From assembly GCF_027943255.1 (NCBI RefSeq), contig NC_072894.1, forward strand, positions 61,507,601 through 61,571,600: a stretch of 64,000 nt of DNA. The letters are read 5' to 3'. The first letter of the stretch is position 1. Every line of letters begins with the position of its first letter. The position numbers were made by a program, and so were the translations under genes. Below the pieces are notes generated by a model, which saw only the letters and a program-made list of their open reading frames with translations, was not told where the DNA came from and searched no databases. Shown one piece after another: positions 1-10,940 of the stretch. This DNA is from Anastrepha obliqua. Taxonomy: Eukaryota > Arthropoda > Insecta > Diptera > Tephritidae.

Positions 1-230
1 CTGAGCTCCTCCTTCTATTTGTGGTGTGCGCCTTGATATTGTGACACAAATGGAGGAACTTACAATGTTAAGCCGACTTCAAACGACAAATGGTTTTTTA
101 AAAGGAGCTTTTTCATGGGAGAAATATTTTCAGAGGTTTGCCATTGCTTTATTAGAAAAAACTGTTTCTATTATATTATTTTTCCATGCATGGAATTCGA
201 TCACCGAGCCATTGGGTCACGGTGGTCGCC
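1..230 (-). repeat. tRNA-derived SINE copy 1, tail cut by window edge
   Basis: Reads on the minus strand as the same interspersed repeat found at eight other places in this window. The head is at about 230 (degenerate form of the GCCGTAGCCGAATGGGT motif) and the body runs toward position 1, where the tail is cut off by the window edge. Shared body landmarks are the blocks around TTTGCCATTGC, TTTTTCATGG and ACAAATGGAGG. The stretch between about 150 and 205 is rearranged compared with the best copy at 22145-22428. Confidence 0.75.
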
Positions 231-1363
231 GAATGTTGAGGGTTGGTAAGTTTATCAAAAATTATTCTCGAAATACTTTACATAAAATTATTATATGATT
301 TCGCATTCCGCTTCGTCCTAAAACGGAAGAAAGCTCATCGACTGTGACTTATTTATTTTGTTTATTTATTTATTAAGTCAATACATTTTTGCAATGTTTG
401 AATTTAGAACTAGAAGTAACTAATAAATCTTAAATTAATAATTAGCAGTTAATAGTAGAAGTTGTGTAATCAGTATTAGGGCACAGAAATAAAAATGTAA
501 TAGTTACTGGTTTTTTCTTTTTGGATTACACATAATTATTATTTTTGATTTTTATTTTTTCTTAGAAGAATAATGACTTAGTCAGGATTTTATTATTTTT
601 GATCAAGCGTTATGATTATGGTTCGATTTTTATATTTGCACTCAAGAATAACACTCAGCTACGATTTCTATTTTTTCGCTCGAGAATTTTGGTGAATATA
701 AATTTTTATTACGTTGCCTTGGAATAAAGATTCTCAGTCGAGTTTTTTGCAATGAGGTGTAATGATTGACACATGATTTTTATTTTTTCTTTCATAGCAT
801 AAAACTTAAACCCTCATATAACCTAGGCTTGTAATCAATAGTCAAAATTTAATTAAAGTTTTGCGGGCATATAGCTTCTACCATTGGTTACCTGGCTCCG
901 GCAGAGAAAAATTCAAATTTTTCTCTAACAGGTGGAATGTGTACATATGTATGTACACCTTATTGACCAGTTGTGATTACTTTTCTTCCGTTTAATTAAT
1001 TTTCATTAGTACTTTATAAAAACAGAGTTCTTTTTATAAAACCGCATTAACGGGAAATTTGTCCAGTTCTCCAACCAAGTCACAAAGTTAGAAGGGAAAA
1101 AGCTGACAAAGCTAAACCGCACATCGACTGGGAAAATCGTAAATCCGAAACTTTATCTTATCCTGTTTAACTGTCAAAAATTGGTTCAAATTTTATTGCT
1201 GATTTTTTATTAATTGGCACCATGTGCTCAGATTTTTTTCATAATAAGTTTTATATTAAAATAAAGGTAATTTTCGATTTTATAAAACATAAATTAAGTA
1301 TTCAATAGTATCACTAATTAATAACTTCTTTTGTGTTAAATTTATTTTTTATAAAAAATAGGC
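231..1363. other. AT-rich stretch, no gene seen
   Basis: No open frame with recognisable protein content, no RNA gene and no clear repeat. Sequence is AT-rich with homopolymer runs. Confidence 0.5.
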
Positions 1364-1903
1364 AAAGGGTTTTCCAATAAAAGGTGTTATTTTGATATTC
1401 AATGAAAAATGATATTTTTTATTGTAAACGATCGGATGTTTATTTCGTTATAAAGGGGAAGGTATGCCGTTAATAGTGGAAAATAACATCAGACAAAGGA
1501 CCACCACGACCACGCTTACAGGGCAATATCCTTTTCATGAAAATTTCCATAACCAATTTGCAAAGTGGCTGCCCTCGATAGCCTAACGAATTCCATCTTG
1601 AGGTCTTGAATCGACGCTGGGCTGTTGGCGTAGAGCTTCTCTTTCACGTGGTCCCAAAGAAAATGGTGACAAGGTGTTAAATTACAAGATCTCGGCGGCC
1701 AATTGTGATCACCTCTTCGAGAGATAACACGATCCGGAAACTTTTCTACGAAAAGATCAATGGTTTCGGTCTTTGTGTGGCACGTAGCGCCATCTTGTTG
1801 AAAATAAACGTTGTCCAGATCAATACCATCCAATTCCGGCCATATGATCATCTCTCGATAGCGCAATCCATTCACCTGAAACACCTGTTGTTGGAAAATC
1901 CTT
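1364..1903 (-). mobile_element. Internally deleted DD41D Tc1/mariner element
   Basis: Imperfect terminal inverted repeats bound this 540-bp element: GGGTTTTCCAATAAAAGGTG on the left pairs with GGATTTTCCAACAACAGGTG read from the right end. The transposase remnant starts directly inside the right repeat and lacks its N-terminal half, so the copy is an internal-deletion derivative. The flanking TA duplication is not clean on the left. Confidence 0.7.
1516..1884 (-). pseudogene. DD41D (rosa-type) transposase, C-terminal half
   Basis: An uninterrupted 122-codon frame matching the C-terminal part of DD41D transposases. The second catalytic aspartate sits in FQQDGATCHT. Counting 41 residues onward reaches CHHFLWDH, where the third aspartate of the usual PDFFLWG-like motif is replaced by histidine, so the enzyme would be dead. 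WPPRS precedes it, as in the family. The HTH domain and first catalytic aspartate are absent. The Met start is only the first ATG inside the deleted copy, not a genuine start. Family placement is by motif and spacing only. Confidence 0.75.
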
Positions 1904-2538
1904 AGTTTTTCTGTTTAAAGAGCATTTAATCGCCTTTGTGACATGACCTTTTTTTTAAATGGGTAAAAAAAATGTAAAATATAAGGTCTTAAATTTTTCG
2001 AAGGTCTGATCTCTGACCCCTAAGAGTAAAAATTTTGCGCAAAAAAAGTATATACTATCTATTTTACTTTTTTAGTTATTTACACTCATTTATTTTGAAT
2101 AATTGTTTACTAAATCCCAAATGTCGAATTTCGAAGGCCATATCTCGATTGCGGAAGCTAACTTAGAGAATTGACTCGATTTCTTAAAGTCAATTTGTTT
2201 GATCCTTTACCCTGAAAAAATGTTAATTTTGCAGTATAGTGATATCAATAATTACTTTTGAACAAAAATATTTAATTAAAATTTGACCTTCATATAACCG
2301 CCTAGTGGCGGACAATAGTTAAAGGCATATAACATGGCATGTAAAACACTGCCTGCGCTATTCTTCTATTTTACCTCTGTAGAGGTAATGTTTCCTGTCT
2401 TCGCAGTTAAAACATTTTGTCAGTGAAAAAAAGAGAATGGTATATGTTATAAAAAATATATTATTCTAAGAAGGTGTTCTTGGAAGACTTTTTAAAAAGT
2501 GTGCCATATTAGTTTGGGCAAGTATTTGGTAAGTAATA
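1904..2538. other. No gene seen
   Basis: AT-rich spacer between the deleted DD41D element and mariner copy 1. It ends in the TA (2537-2538) that is the left target-site duplication of the mariner. Confidence 0.5.
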
Positions 2539-3817
2539 GGTCTATCGATAAGTTCGTGCGGTTTTACAACAGATGGCGTAACTTGATTATTATTCCATCG
2601 ATCCACATTTCCAAACATTCATTGGAGAGCTACTGTCGTAAGGCACAAACGTCAGTATAAGTTTTTTATTTGAAGCGTAAACAACAATATTTTTACCACA
2701 CTTGAAAATGTCGAATTTCGTGCCAAATAATGTGTTTTTGCGGGGAATTCTTCTTCATTATTTTAATATGAAGAAAAAAGCAGCCGAAAGTCATCGTATC
2801 TTGGTGGAAGTTTATGGTGAGCATGCTCTAGCTGAGCGAACGTGCCAGAAGTGGTTTGCACGCTTTAAAAGTGGTGATTTTGGCTTGGAAGACGAAGAAC
2901 GCGAGGGTGCGCCGCCAAAGTTCATGGATACCGAATTGGAGGAATTGCTCGATCAAGATCCGGCTCAAACGCAAGAAGAGGTTGCAAAAACTTTGGGAGT
3001 TGATCAATCAACCATTTCCAAACGTTTAAAAGCCATGGGAATGATCCGAAAGGTAGGCCATTGGGTGCCGTATGAATTGAAGCCAAGAGACGTTGAACGC
3101 CGTTTTATGGCATGCGAACAACTGCTTCAACGGCACAACAGAAAGGGTTTTTTGCATCGAATTGTGACTGGCGATGGAAAGTGGGTCCATTACGACAATC
3201 CAAAACGTCGGGCAACGTATGGATACCCTGGCCATGCTTCAACATCGACGTCGGCGCAGAATATTCATGGCCTGAAGGTTATGCTGTGTATCTGGTGAGA
3301 CCAGCTGGGTGTTGTGTATTATGAGCTACTGAAACCGAATGAAACGATTACGGGGGATGTCTACCGACGACAATTGATGCGTTTGAGCCGAGCACTGCGA
3401 GAAAAACGGCCGCAATACGCCGATAGACACGACAAAGTTATTTTGCAACATGACAATGCTCGGCCACATGTTGCACAAGTGGTCAAAACATACTTAGAAA
3501 CGCTCAAATGGGATGTCCTACCCCACCCGCCGTATAGTCCAGACCTTGCGCCATCCGATTACTATCTCTTCCGATCGATGCAACATGGCCTGGCTGACCA
3601 GCACTTCCGTAATTACGATGAAGTCAAAAAATGGATCGATTCGTGGATTGCGGCAAAACCGACCGAATTTTTCACAAAGGGAATCCGTGAATTGCCAGAA
3701 AGATGGGAAAAAGTAGTAGTAAGCGATGGACAATACTTTGAATATTAAATTTGTAACCATTTTACGTCAATAAAGTTTCAAATTTCGAAAAAAACCTCAC
3801 GAACTTAAACATAGTCC
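2539..3817 (+). mobile_element. mariner element, copy 1 (defective)
   Basis: A 1279-bp mariner flanked by TA on both sides (2537-2538 and 3818-3819). Its inverted repeats match those of copies 2 and 3 but are less conserved: the left end begins GGTCTATCGATAAG instead of GGACTATGAATAAG, and the right end has TTTAAG for ATAAG-type sequence. It carries the same transposase gene as copies 2 and 3 but with a stop codon. The AATAAA before the right end is the likely polyadenylation signal. Confidence 0.95.
2702..3748 (+). pseudogene. mariner transposase, stop codon at W199
   Basis: Same 348-codon reading frame as copies 2 and 3. Codon 199 (3296-3298) has changed from TGG to TGA, so translation would end after 198 residues and lose the second and third catalytic aspartates (D251 and D286). 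A second change, E159 to G (base 3177), lies directly after the first catalytic aspartate in TGDEKW. The rest of the frame downstream of the stop is still open to the normal end FEY. A truncated protein could still hold the paired HTH DNA-binding region (about residues 1-115) and bind the ends without cutting; that is inference. Confidence 0.95.
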
Positions 3818-3819
3818 TA

Positions 3820-5684
3820 TTATAATGAAAAGTATAGAAGAGCAGTAAAAAGTAGAAAAAAGTAAAAAGAAAAAAAACACTAAAAAGTTAAAAAAAAAAT
3901 GTATGTGTTCGTTGCACCGATGTGTGCTGAGCATTCCAACCGTCTATAAGCGGGCATATGCAGTGCGTTGAAGTAAAATTTTGCTTTATAACAAATACAA
4001 TTTATGAACTTGTGTGAGTGTAATTTTTTTATTATTACAATAACCTTGCGGTGAGAACGAAATCGAAGATGTGTTTTTCAAAGAAGAAATGGTGGGCGAT
4101 GAATTTGATAGGGACGACGACGTGAATGATGCAGATGTTTAGGGACCAAATAAAAATTACTATTTTTTTCAAACAAATGACTTTCCTGTGTCAGACTTAG
4201 GTTTTTTTGTTATACCTATTAGTTCTTCTTCACAAGTTGACAAATCATAGGGAGCTACAAAACTTTTGGATAAGGCGGTTGCTATTGTATAGTAGGTATT
4301 CCGAGGAATTCGTTGCCAGCGCATTGGGCGTAATTGTTTTGAAGAACAACAGGGGAGTTAAATTTCAATATGGGCTTCAAACGTCGTTATAAACATAATA
4401 AAAAGCAGTATAAACCCAAACACCGTCAAGGTGTTGATCTTTTTGCTTAAAACTTTGGTTAAATATAAAACGTTATGACTGCATTACGTACCTGATAAAT
4501 TTTCATCCTTCGTAAAAAAATGAAAAAGAAAAATTCAAAAACACTGAGAGACAAACTATTATTTTTCTCCCCTTTACAATATTTCATTGGCAAAACCTCG
4601 TAGTGCAATGTAATGTTTGAACAAAATACTCTACCAAATGTGCGTGTCAATATGCATATATTTGTAAGAGTATGTACACACACGCCGCATAACTTGCATT
4701 CAAACCCATACTTGTAGTCACATCAGCTGTACGTGTATTCAAACGCTTTGCTTTGAAAAGAATTATAATGGGAATGAAATAAATAGTTAGTTTGCTTATA
4801 CCCACAAGCATTTCTTCTGTACTTATTTCGACACAAAAGTCAATTTTATTTAACATTACACGGCCACCCTCTCTCTCACGTTTTTTTCATTGTCTATGCT
4901 TGCCTATCTATTTCACTTTACCATTCTTTACTCGTTTTCCCGTCGCTTTTATGCAAATATTCATAAATTTACATAACTTCATGCTGTGCAAATAATCAAC
5001 TTTCAAGGTTTTTCGCAACTGTTTAACGACGAGCTTGAATTGGCTCAAGTACAGCAGCCCAGTCAGCCAGTCAGTCAGTCCGTTAGCCAGACACGTTCAA
5101 AGCACACACTGCAAAGCAGTCCTTTTCATTGCGTTAGTACGTTAAATAGTCAGCTAATAGCGTCATGACGATTTCTTTAAAACATTCAATATGACCTCAC
5201 TTACGAAATGGGTATACAGTCTACACATTTAACCCTAACCTCTTACTACTGTTGTGCCGACAATCATTTCAGACAGTCCTATTTCCATTTGTTGAATAGA
5301 CCATAAAAAAAAATTATTAAAAAGTCAAGGGTAGGTAGATGAAGATTTTTCTAGGAATTTATTGAAGAAATGTAGCTTGCATACGCTGACGAAGAAGAAG
5401 TGAGGGCAACCATAAGGGATTTAATTTAAAGAAAATGTAATGGCTCAGAATATTTTAAACAATACACAGACGAATTTAAAAACCCCAGGGACTTGGGCAA
5501 CAATAAGAAACAACAACGCATTTTGTATTTATTTATAATTAATTTAATTTAATTTAATTAATTTTATATATTTAATTAATTTTATATATTTAACATAATT
5601 AGAATTACACCCAGATACTCTGAGAAAATAAAAGCTGCCATTTAGCAATAATATTTCATCACACTTATCACTTTTGACTCACAA
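3820..5684. other. Spacer with no supported gene
   Basis: No recognisable protein. A poly-purine stretch lies at about 3840-3900. A short acidic reading frame (4044-4142) ends in TAG just before AATAAA (4149-4154); it could be a terminal exon but has no supporting splice evidence. A CAGT-rich stretch lies at about 5055-5085. An 18-bp unit (ATTAATTTTATATATTTA) is duplicated in tandem near 5556-5592. Confidence 0.4.
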
Positions 5685-6140
5685 GCGAGCTTGGCAGGCT
5701 AAGAAAGGCTGCAAATGGGCAAAACTGATGTTACCAACCAACTGTCGCAACCAACTTCCGTTAGGCAGAAAGAACTGTAGACAACAGATTGGACTCTGAT
5801 GACGGGCCAGTTTCTATGGTCGAAGCACATGGAAAATGTAGGCATATCAGACAGTGCACTTTACCCAGCATTTGGAGAGGAGGATGCGACGGCGGACCAC
5901 TTTTTCAGCGTATGCCCGGGCTTCCCACGAATTATTACAGGTTTGAGCTCTTTGGCACCGATGTGTTAAGAAACTACCACCTTGGCTCCTTGGCACCACA
6001 AGGTCTACTTAGATTTCTTCGGAGCACGTGTAGATTCAAAGAAAATTAGAAAGCGAACCCGAGTGCGGTACAATGGACTTAATGTTGTCTGAGTGCTGTA
6101 CTTGCTAATTTTTCTCGACAAAAACAAAACAAAAAAACAG
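5685..6140 (+). pseudogene. Non-LTR retrotransposon ORF2 C-terminus (R1/LOA-like)
   Basis: The plus strand encodes the region downstream of the RNase H domain typical of R1/LOA-type elements: AWQAKKGCKWAKL, then MTGQFLWSKHMENVGISD, then a degenerate zinc-binding stretch (GEEDATADHFFSVCPGFP, with the expected Cys before GEEDA replaced by Phe), then LAPQGLLRFLRST. Frameshifts separate these blocks. It ends with GGTACAATGGACTTAAT and an A-rich run (AAAACAAAACAAAAAAAC), as expected for a LINE 3' end. Decayed and 5'-truncated. Confidence 0.75.
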
Positions 6141-6149
6141 CATCTCACA

Positions 6150-6483
6150 GAGGCTACAATCTTTCGCCAAAAATGCTTCTCCGCCTCTTCTGGCCGAAAA
6201 CCATCAGCAACGACGCGCTGTGAAGATAAACGAATGAGGAACTCATCCTATGGGAAATGAAACATAGAAGATGGCGATGGATAGGACACACGCTTAGAAA
6301 ACCACCAGCTAACATCACGAGAATTGCACAAGGCTGGCACCCGCAAGGGAGCAGAGATCGCGTTTGGTCAAAGAATACTTGGAGAGGGTCGATGTTGCGA
6401 GAGCTAGCAGATGGTGACATTATATGGAACGGCGCAAAACCGACAGCACACAAGAAAGAATCTTGTCGAGACCCTATACACTA
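6150..6483 (+). pseudogene. Non-LTR retrotransposon ORF2 C-terminus (RTE/CR1-like)
   Basis: Starts immediately after the 3' end of the preceding element. An uninterrupted plus-strand stretch reads RRWRWIGHTLRKP, then NITRIAQGWHPQGSRDR, then TWRGSMLRELAD. This is the conserved C-terminal tail of RTE/CR1-like LINE ORF2 proteins (KWRWIGHTLRK...NPQGKRGRGRP...TWRR). Upstream the LRRLFWPKTISND block is in the same frame but carries stop codons. Only the 3' end survives. Exact clade is uncertain. Confidence 0.7.
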
Positions 6484-6718
6484 AAAATGTGTTACTTTAT
6501 GTGTGTAATCATTTTAAGTGGGAGGTAGGGAATCCACCAAAAGCGCTACATCACGCTTTGGTGAAAATTGCAAAAGTTTGAAAAACCATGCACAATAAGG
6601 AAGGCCAAAAAATTATTAATTTGCCACAGCGTCTCTTCACGTCCTACCTCCTATACTTCACCGCACCTAATCGGGCTTAAAAAATTATTTCAAATTTATA
6701 CACATAGTCGTGCGTATA

Positions 6719-7663
6719 GGGTGATTCAAGAGCCATGAAGATCGCTAGCAGCAATTATTTGTGATATGGGAAATTTACTTATGGAACGATACTCAGTTAA
6801 GCATCGCGTAGAAATGATCCAATCGTGTCATGAAAATAATCGTTCTGTAATTTTTTCATCTAAGCAGATATGTTCGCAAACAAAACTGCCGCATTAAGGC
6901 CCTTGAGAGTCCACATATCATTCAAGAAGGTACTATGCACTCACAGCGAGACAGTATTTGATATGATTTTCGGGCTAACAGAGTCAACACATTTCAGAAT
7001 TTCTCAGTATTTCATACTATTTCTTGGAAATTGATGCAGTTAGTGCTGCTACCATGAAAGGTGAACAACATGATCATACGATAGCAAGCTTCTAATGGCC
7101 TGAATTAGCAGATACGTACTTGGGCAATAAGTGGTTTCAACAGGACGGTGGCATTTAACTGATATTGCTTTCCACATATAACTGTCAAAGACTAAAACAC
7201 ATGCTGAAATAAAACAAAAAGTGCATGTAGCGTAGTACACGCAACAGAAGTGAAACTTTCACCAAAAAAGTTGGGACCAAAAAACGCCCCAAGGAAATAT
7301 AACGCCAAAAAGTAGGCACCAAAAATATATTTCCTACAAGTTTGCACCAACAAACAAGCGCCAAAAAGTAGGCAGTGTTATTTCTCACTAGAAATTGGCA
7401 ACCACAAGGAAAACCTCAAGAAAAATAGCCTAAAAGGTATCTAAGATATATGCAAGGTACAGCTCTCTCTCTCCTTTTTTCTCACCGTTATATCCTTTTT
7501 CTCTCTCGCGGAACGAAAATGCCCAAAACGATGTATGGCCTTGAAATATTACTCTCCATTTCCATTCTCGCTCGTCCATCGATGCCTAAGAAGTTTCCCT
7601 TCAAAAAAACTACATATTATGCTTTATTTAAAAAAGAAACTCTGCAGTCTCACTGAATCACCC
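6719..7663 (+). mobile_element. Decayed DD41D-like Tc1/mariner element with insertion
   Basis: Bounded by GGGTGATTCA at 6719-6728 and its reverse complement at 7654-7663, with TA-rich flanks. Inside, the plus strand starts MERYSVKHRVEMIQSCHENN at 6781, typical of the N-terminal HTH (DUF4817-like) of this transposase group. Further on it has WPELADTYLGNKWFQQDGG (about 7098-7155), the second catalytic aspartate block, with stops and frameshifts between. From about 7190 to 7640 the content changes to a repeat-like sequence unrelated to transposase, with several GCACCAAAAA and GCCAAAAAGTAGGC units, which may be a later insertion or a replaced 3' half. Confidence 0.65.
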
Positions 7664-7667
7664 TTTA

Positions 7668-10399
7668 TTCATGTAAGCTTCGACATACATATCAGTATAT
7701 AGTTTTGAGAATGGATGGAAGTATATCAACATCTACTTATATATACTCTGCTCGTACTAAGCCCAATTTATGGGCGTACGAAAATTGTTATCCAACATCT
7801 CTTTTCCTTGCCAATCACTGGAAATCACCAGGGCATAGCTTCAAAATACATATTTGCACTAATGGAAATTTTCAACTTACAAAACATATTACAACGCATC
7901 AATAACTTTTGATTTGATTAGCGGCACAAAAAATCTGAAATTCGGTAGAGATTTCGCACGCTTGCACACACAAGCCGACGCGTAGATTTACATGCGTGGA
8001 TAAATTCTTCAACCGCATGCACTAATGAACGTTTATCGAAGCAAGTGAGTGAGCGTGTGAGTGAGCACAGTGGTATGGCTTCATAAATTGTTTCGCAAAA
8101 AGTAAAAAGTAAAGTTTCTGTTATTTAAGAAAAAATCAAAAATGGTTAAAGTTAATCACTTTCATAGAACTATAATAAAATTTTCTTAAGAAATGCTTTA
8201 GCTTTAGCGCAAGTATAGAAGATATCTTAACGAAACTCTGTGCATAAGTTATACTTAGTGCGAAGGTATTAAACATTGGAAAAATGAGGCAAAGTAGAAA
8301 AATTGTATTTGCATTGACTTCCGAGATTCATGCAGGGATGTGTATAGATTTCGAAAAAGGAGCTTGACACCACATAGTGCTGTGCTTATATTTTTAACAA
8401 TTGCAGTTACGCAAATTTTAATAATTTCTAAAATCCGGCAATTCAAGACGATTTAATAACTTTACATGGTATATTTCATCTTCTTCTATTAGCCAATAAT
8501 ATAAAAAACAAAAAAGAAAAATGCAACATTTCCACAAGCAGTGTATTAAATATAATAAAATTTAACGATTTACTTCAATTTCTTTTTAGTTTGCAACATT
8601 TTAAGATTTCCCACGCATATTTTGACGAACTTCTGCGCACCGATGAACAAAATTCCACTGAACAATGCTCACCCTCACTTTTTGTATAGAATATAAAATG
8701 TTGCACTTTTATCCGGTTATAGTGCAGTATTTTGAGAAAAGAACACGCAACCCTATGAATATGATGAGAAAAGAACATGATAACTCTACAGCCCAAACAC
8801 CGTATAAAATAAATGCAAATTTATTTCGGGAAAAGAAAACGCGATAGAGCGAAATTCTTGCATACGCAAACCACCAGTCGCTCATACGCCATGAGTGAGC
8901 GATTTTCAGGCAGTTAATGTAACGTTTGTATGCGCGCTTGTATACACATAGCATATGTGTGTATGTGTGATATGCAAACAAATCCCTGACAAATTCGCCA
9001 CGCATGGGAATACCGAGGCGTTCTACTTTCCCACATAAGTAGAAATATATTTCAATGTGCCTCATCTGCCATTCAGCCATGTCTGGATATGACGCTTTCT
9101 GCTTTCGTTCTACAAATATTTTATATGTGTGCATATGTGTACATATCTCAATTTGCAGACATGTATAAGTACATGCACACGCTGCATGTATGTGCCACTC
9201 TGTTTATGTGCTTGCGTAAAGATATAATCTATTTTATAATGCTTTTTGCGGCTTTTTGTACGATTCACAATCTGTCTGGCTGCTTCCAAATATTCTACTT
9301 CTAGATTTACTTAGGCAAGTGTGTGTGGCTGTAAATTTGATTATATATGCGCATATGTTGCCCTCATTACAATAAACAAATGCATGACGTATGAACACAC
9401 ACAAACCGGCAAATAATTATGTATGTATGTGTTTTATTTTGCCTAAGTGAGCTCTAAGCTTAGATCAGTTTGGAAAGCTTAAGCGCCTGAACGTAGGCAT
9501 GCAAATACTCGATTAAGCTTAATCGATTGTACAAATGTTTTGCGGTTTCCACAAATTTACACACCGTCACAATTTGAGTTAGCAGAGGAGGATTTTGCAT
9601 TCGTTTCCGTGTTTTATTTTGCTTTCGCTTTTCCGCCTTTTTAACTTCTCGTAAAGTAATATTCAGGTAAACGGGCACACATTCATAAGAGTAAAGTACT
9701 TTTACATACAAGCATGCTTTGTGTTTTGATAAGTCACAATCTGCCTGCCAAGTGTGTCAACTAAGAATTTGCATTTCGTGTCAATAAGATTGTGTCAAGG
9801 ACGCATTTGTACGAATTTCCTACTCGAGACAAATTTTCATGGTGCTTTTTTCATTGAGTGGCATTTCGTTTCGAATTCATTATTCTTCAGTGCATGTTAG
9901 AGATTCTCATAGGGTTTATGTAGCATGCAATGCATATGGCGCAACAACGCTTAGGTGCTCAACTCAATTTTCTAGATATGATTTAAAACTTTATGCATTC
10001 AAAGCTCAAGGTAAATAATATTGAGTAGCCCATCATTTCTAAATGTAACATCTAGCAAGTGGTCATGCGAGTCATAACTCAAGAGCAGTTCATACGCCTT
10101 GCCATATTATTCACACTGAAATTTGTCTCGTTATCCAGGAAAATTACCTTACTGCACGAACTATTTTACGTAGTCACTCCGCTTACCCAGTTTTCATTTT
10201 CTCATGAGTTTATTTTTTTAATCAACTTTAAAGTTTCAAATCTAATGATAGAACAATTATTTGATGAAGTGTTTTCAGATTGAATTTATCTGGGTTTTGG
10301 TTATCCATGTCTACTAGCAATGTCTCCCTCTGTGTATGCTTTACTAATTTGATAGATGGAATGTTTAATTATTTTTTTCCTATTTTTATAAAGCAGCAA
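7668..10399. other. Spacer, no supported gene
   Basis: Several open frames of 60-140 codons occur but have no recognisable domain, no Kozak or splice support and low-complexity composition. Scattered short TATG/CATA runs lie near 8940-9190. I see no repeat family member here. Confidence 0.4.
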
Positions 10400-10640
10400 G
10401 CAAAACGAAATTGAATGGTGTTGACTAGAAGATGATGATTTGGATTGTATAGCAGTTTCTTTTAAAAAATTTAAGATATTTAGAGCAAATATTTTCATTA
10501 TTTTCACTATGAAGCACGACTTCATTCATGTGGCACATCCTTTAAACCATGTTTACCAAGACCTTCTTAACGGTTTTTGACTCTATCTCATGAATGACTT
10601 GCTGAATATTCGACTCTTCAATCGTTCGTAGATTATCTGC
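10400..10640 (-). pseudogene. Possible IS630/Tc1-mariner transposase C-terminal scrap
   Basis: On the minus strand the reading ADNLRTIEESNIQQVIHEIE, then SKTVKKVLVNMV, then after a stop RMCHMNEVVLHS, resembles the C-terminal helices of DD41D-like transposases (pattern Y.N.PRTIE.LK.NI..VI.EI...T..KVL.NM..R...). The same minus-strand frame stays open upstream to 10931 (129 codons in all), but that part is not recognised. No inverted repeats were found. Alternatively it is an unrelated open frame. Confidence 0.4.
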
Positions 10641-10940
10641 AGCTCCAAGGTCGTCAATAGACATCGCCGAGATGGCTGATAACACGATAACCGAGGCTGG
10701 CGCGCAAAAAATCGATTTTGACATGGGCTGTGTGTCACGGCGTGTCATCCTGCTAAAACCAAAGATTATTCGAGTCCGTGTCTTTCGAACACAAAAATTC
10801 GTTTGCCATGTCTCTTTAACTCTCAGAAGATGCATTAGGATTTCGATCGCCGAATACAGACTGAGGGGGAAAAACGAGTATTTCCACTGCCTTGCCAAAT
10901 TTTCTATTCTATTCCAAAAATTTCCACTCATTTGAAAAAA

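Noticed and set aside
8709..9134. 141-codon minus-strand frame
   Set aside because: No domain, no start context or splice support; rich in Tyr/His from TATG/CATA-type sequence.
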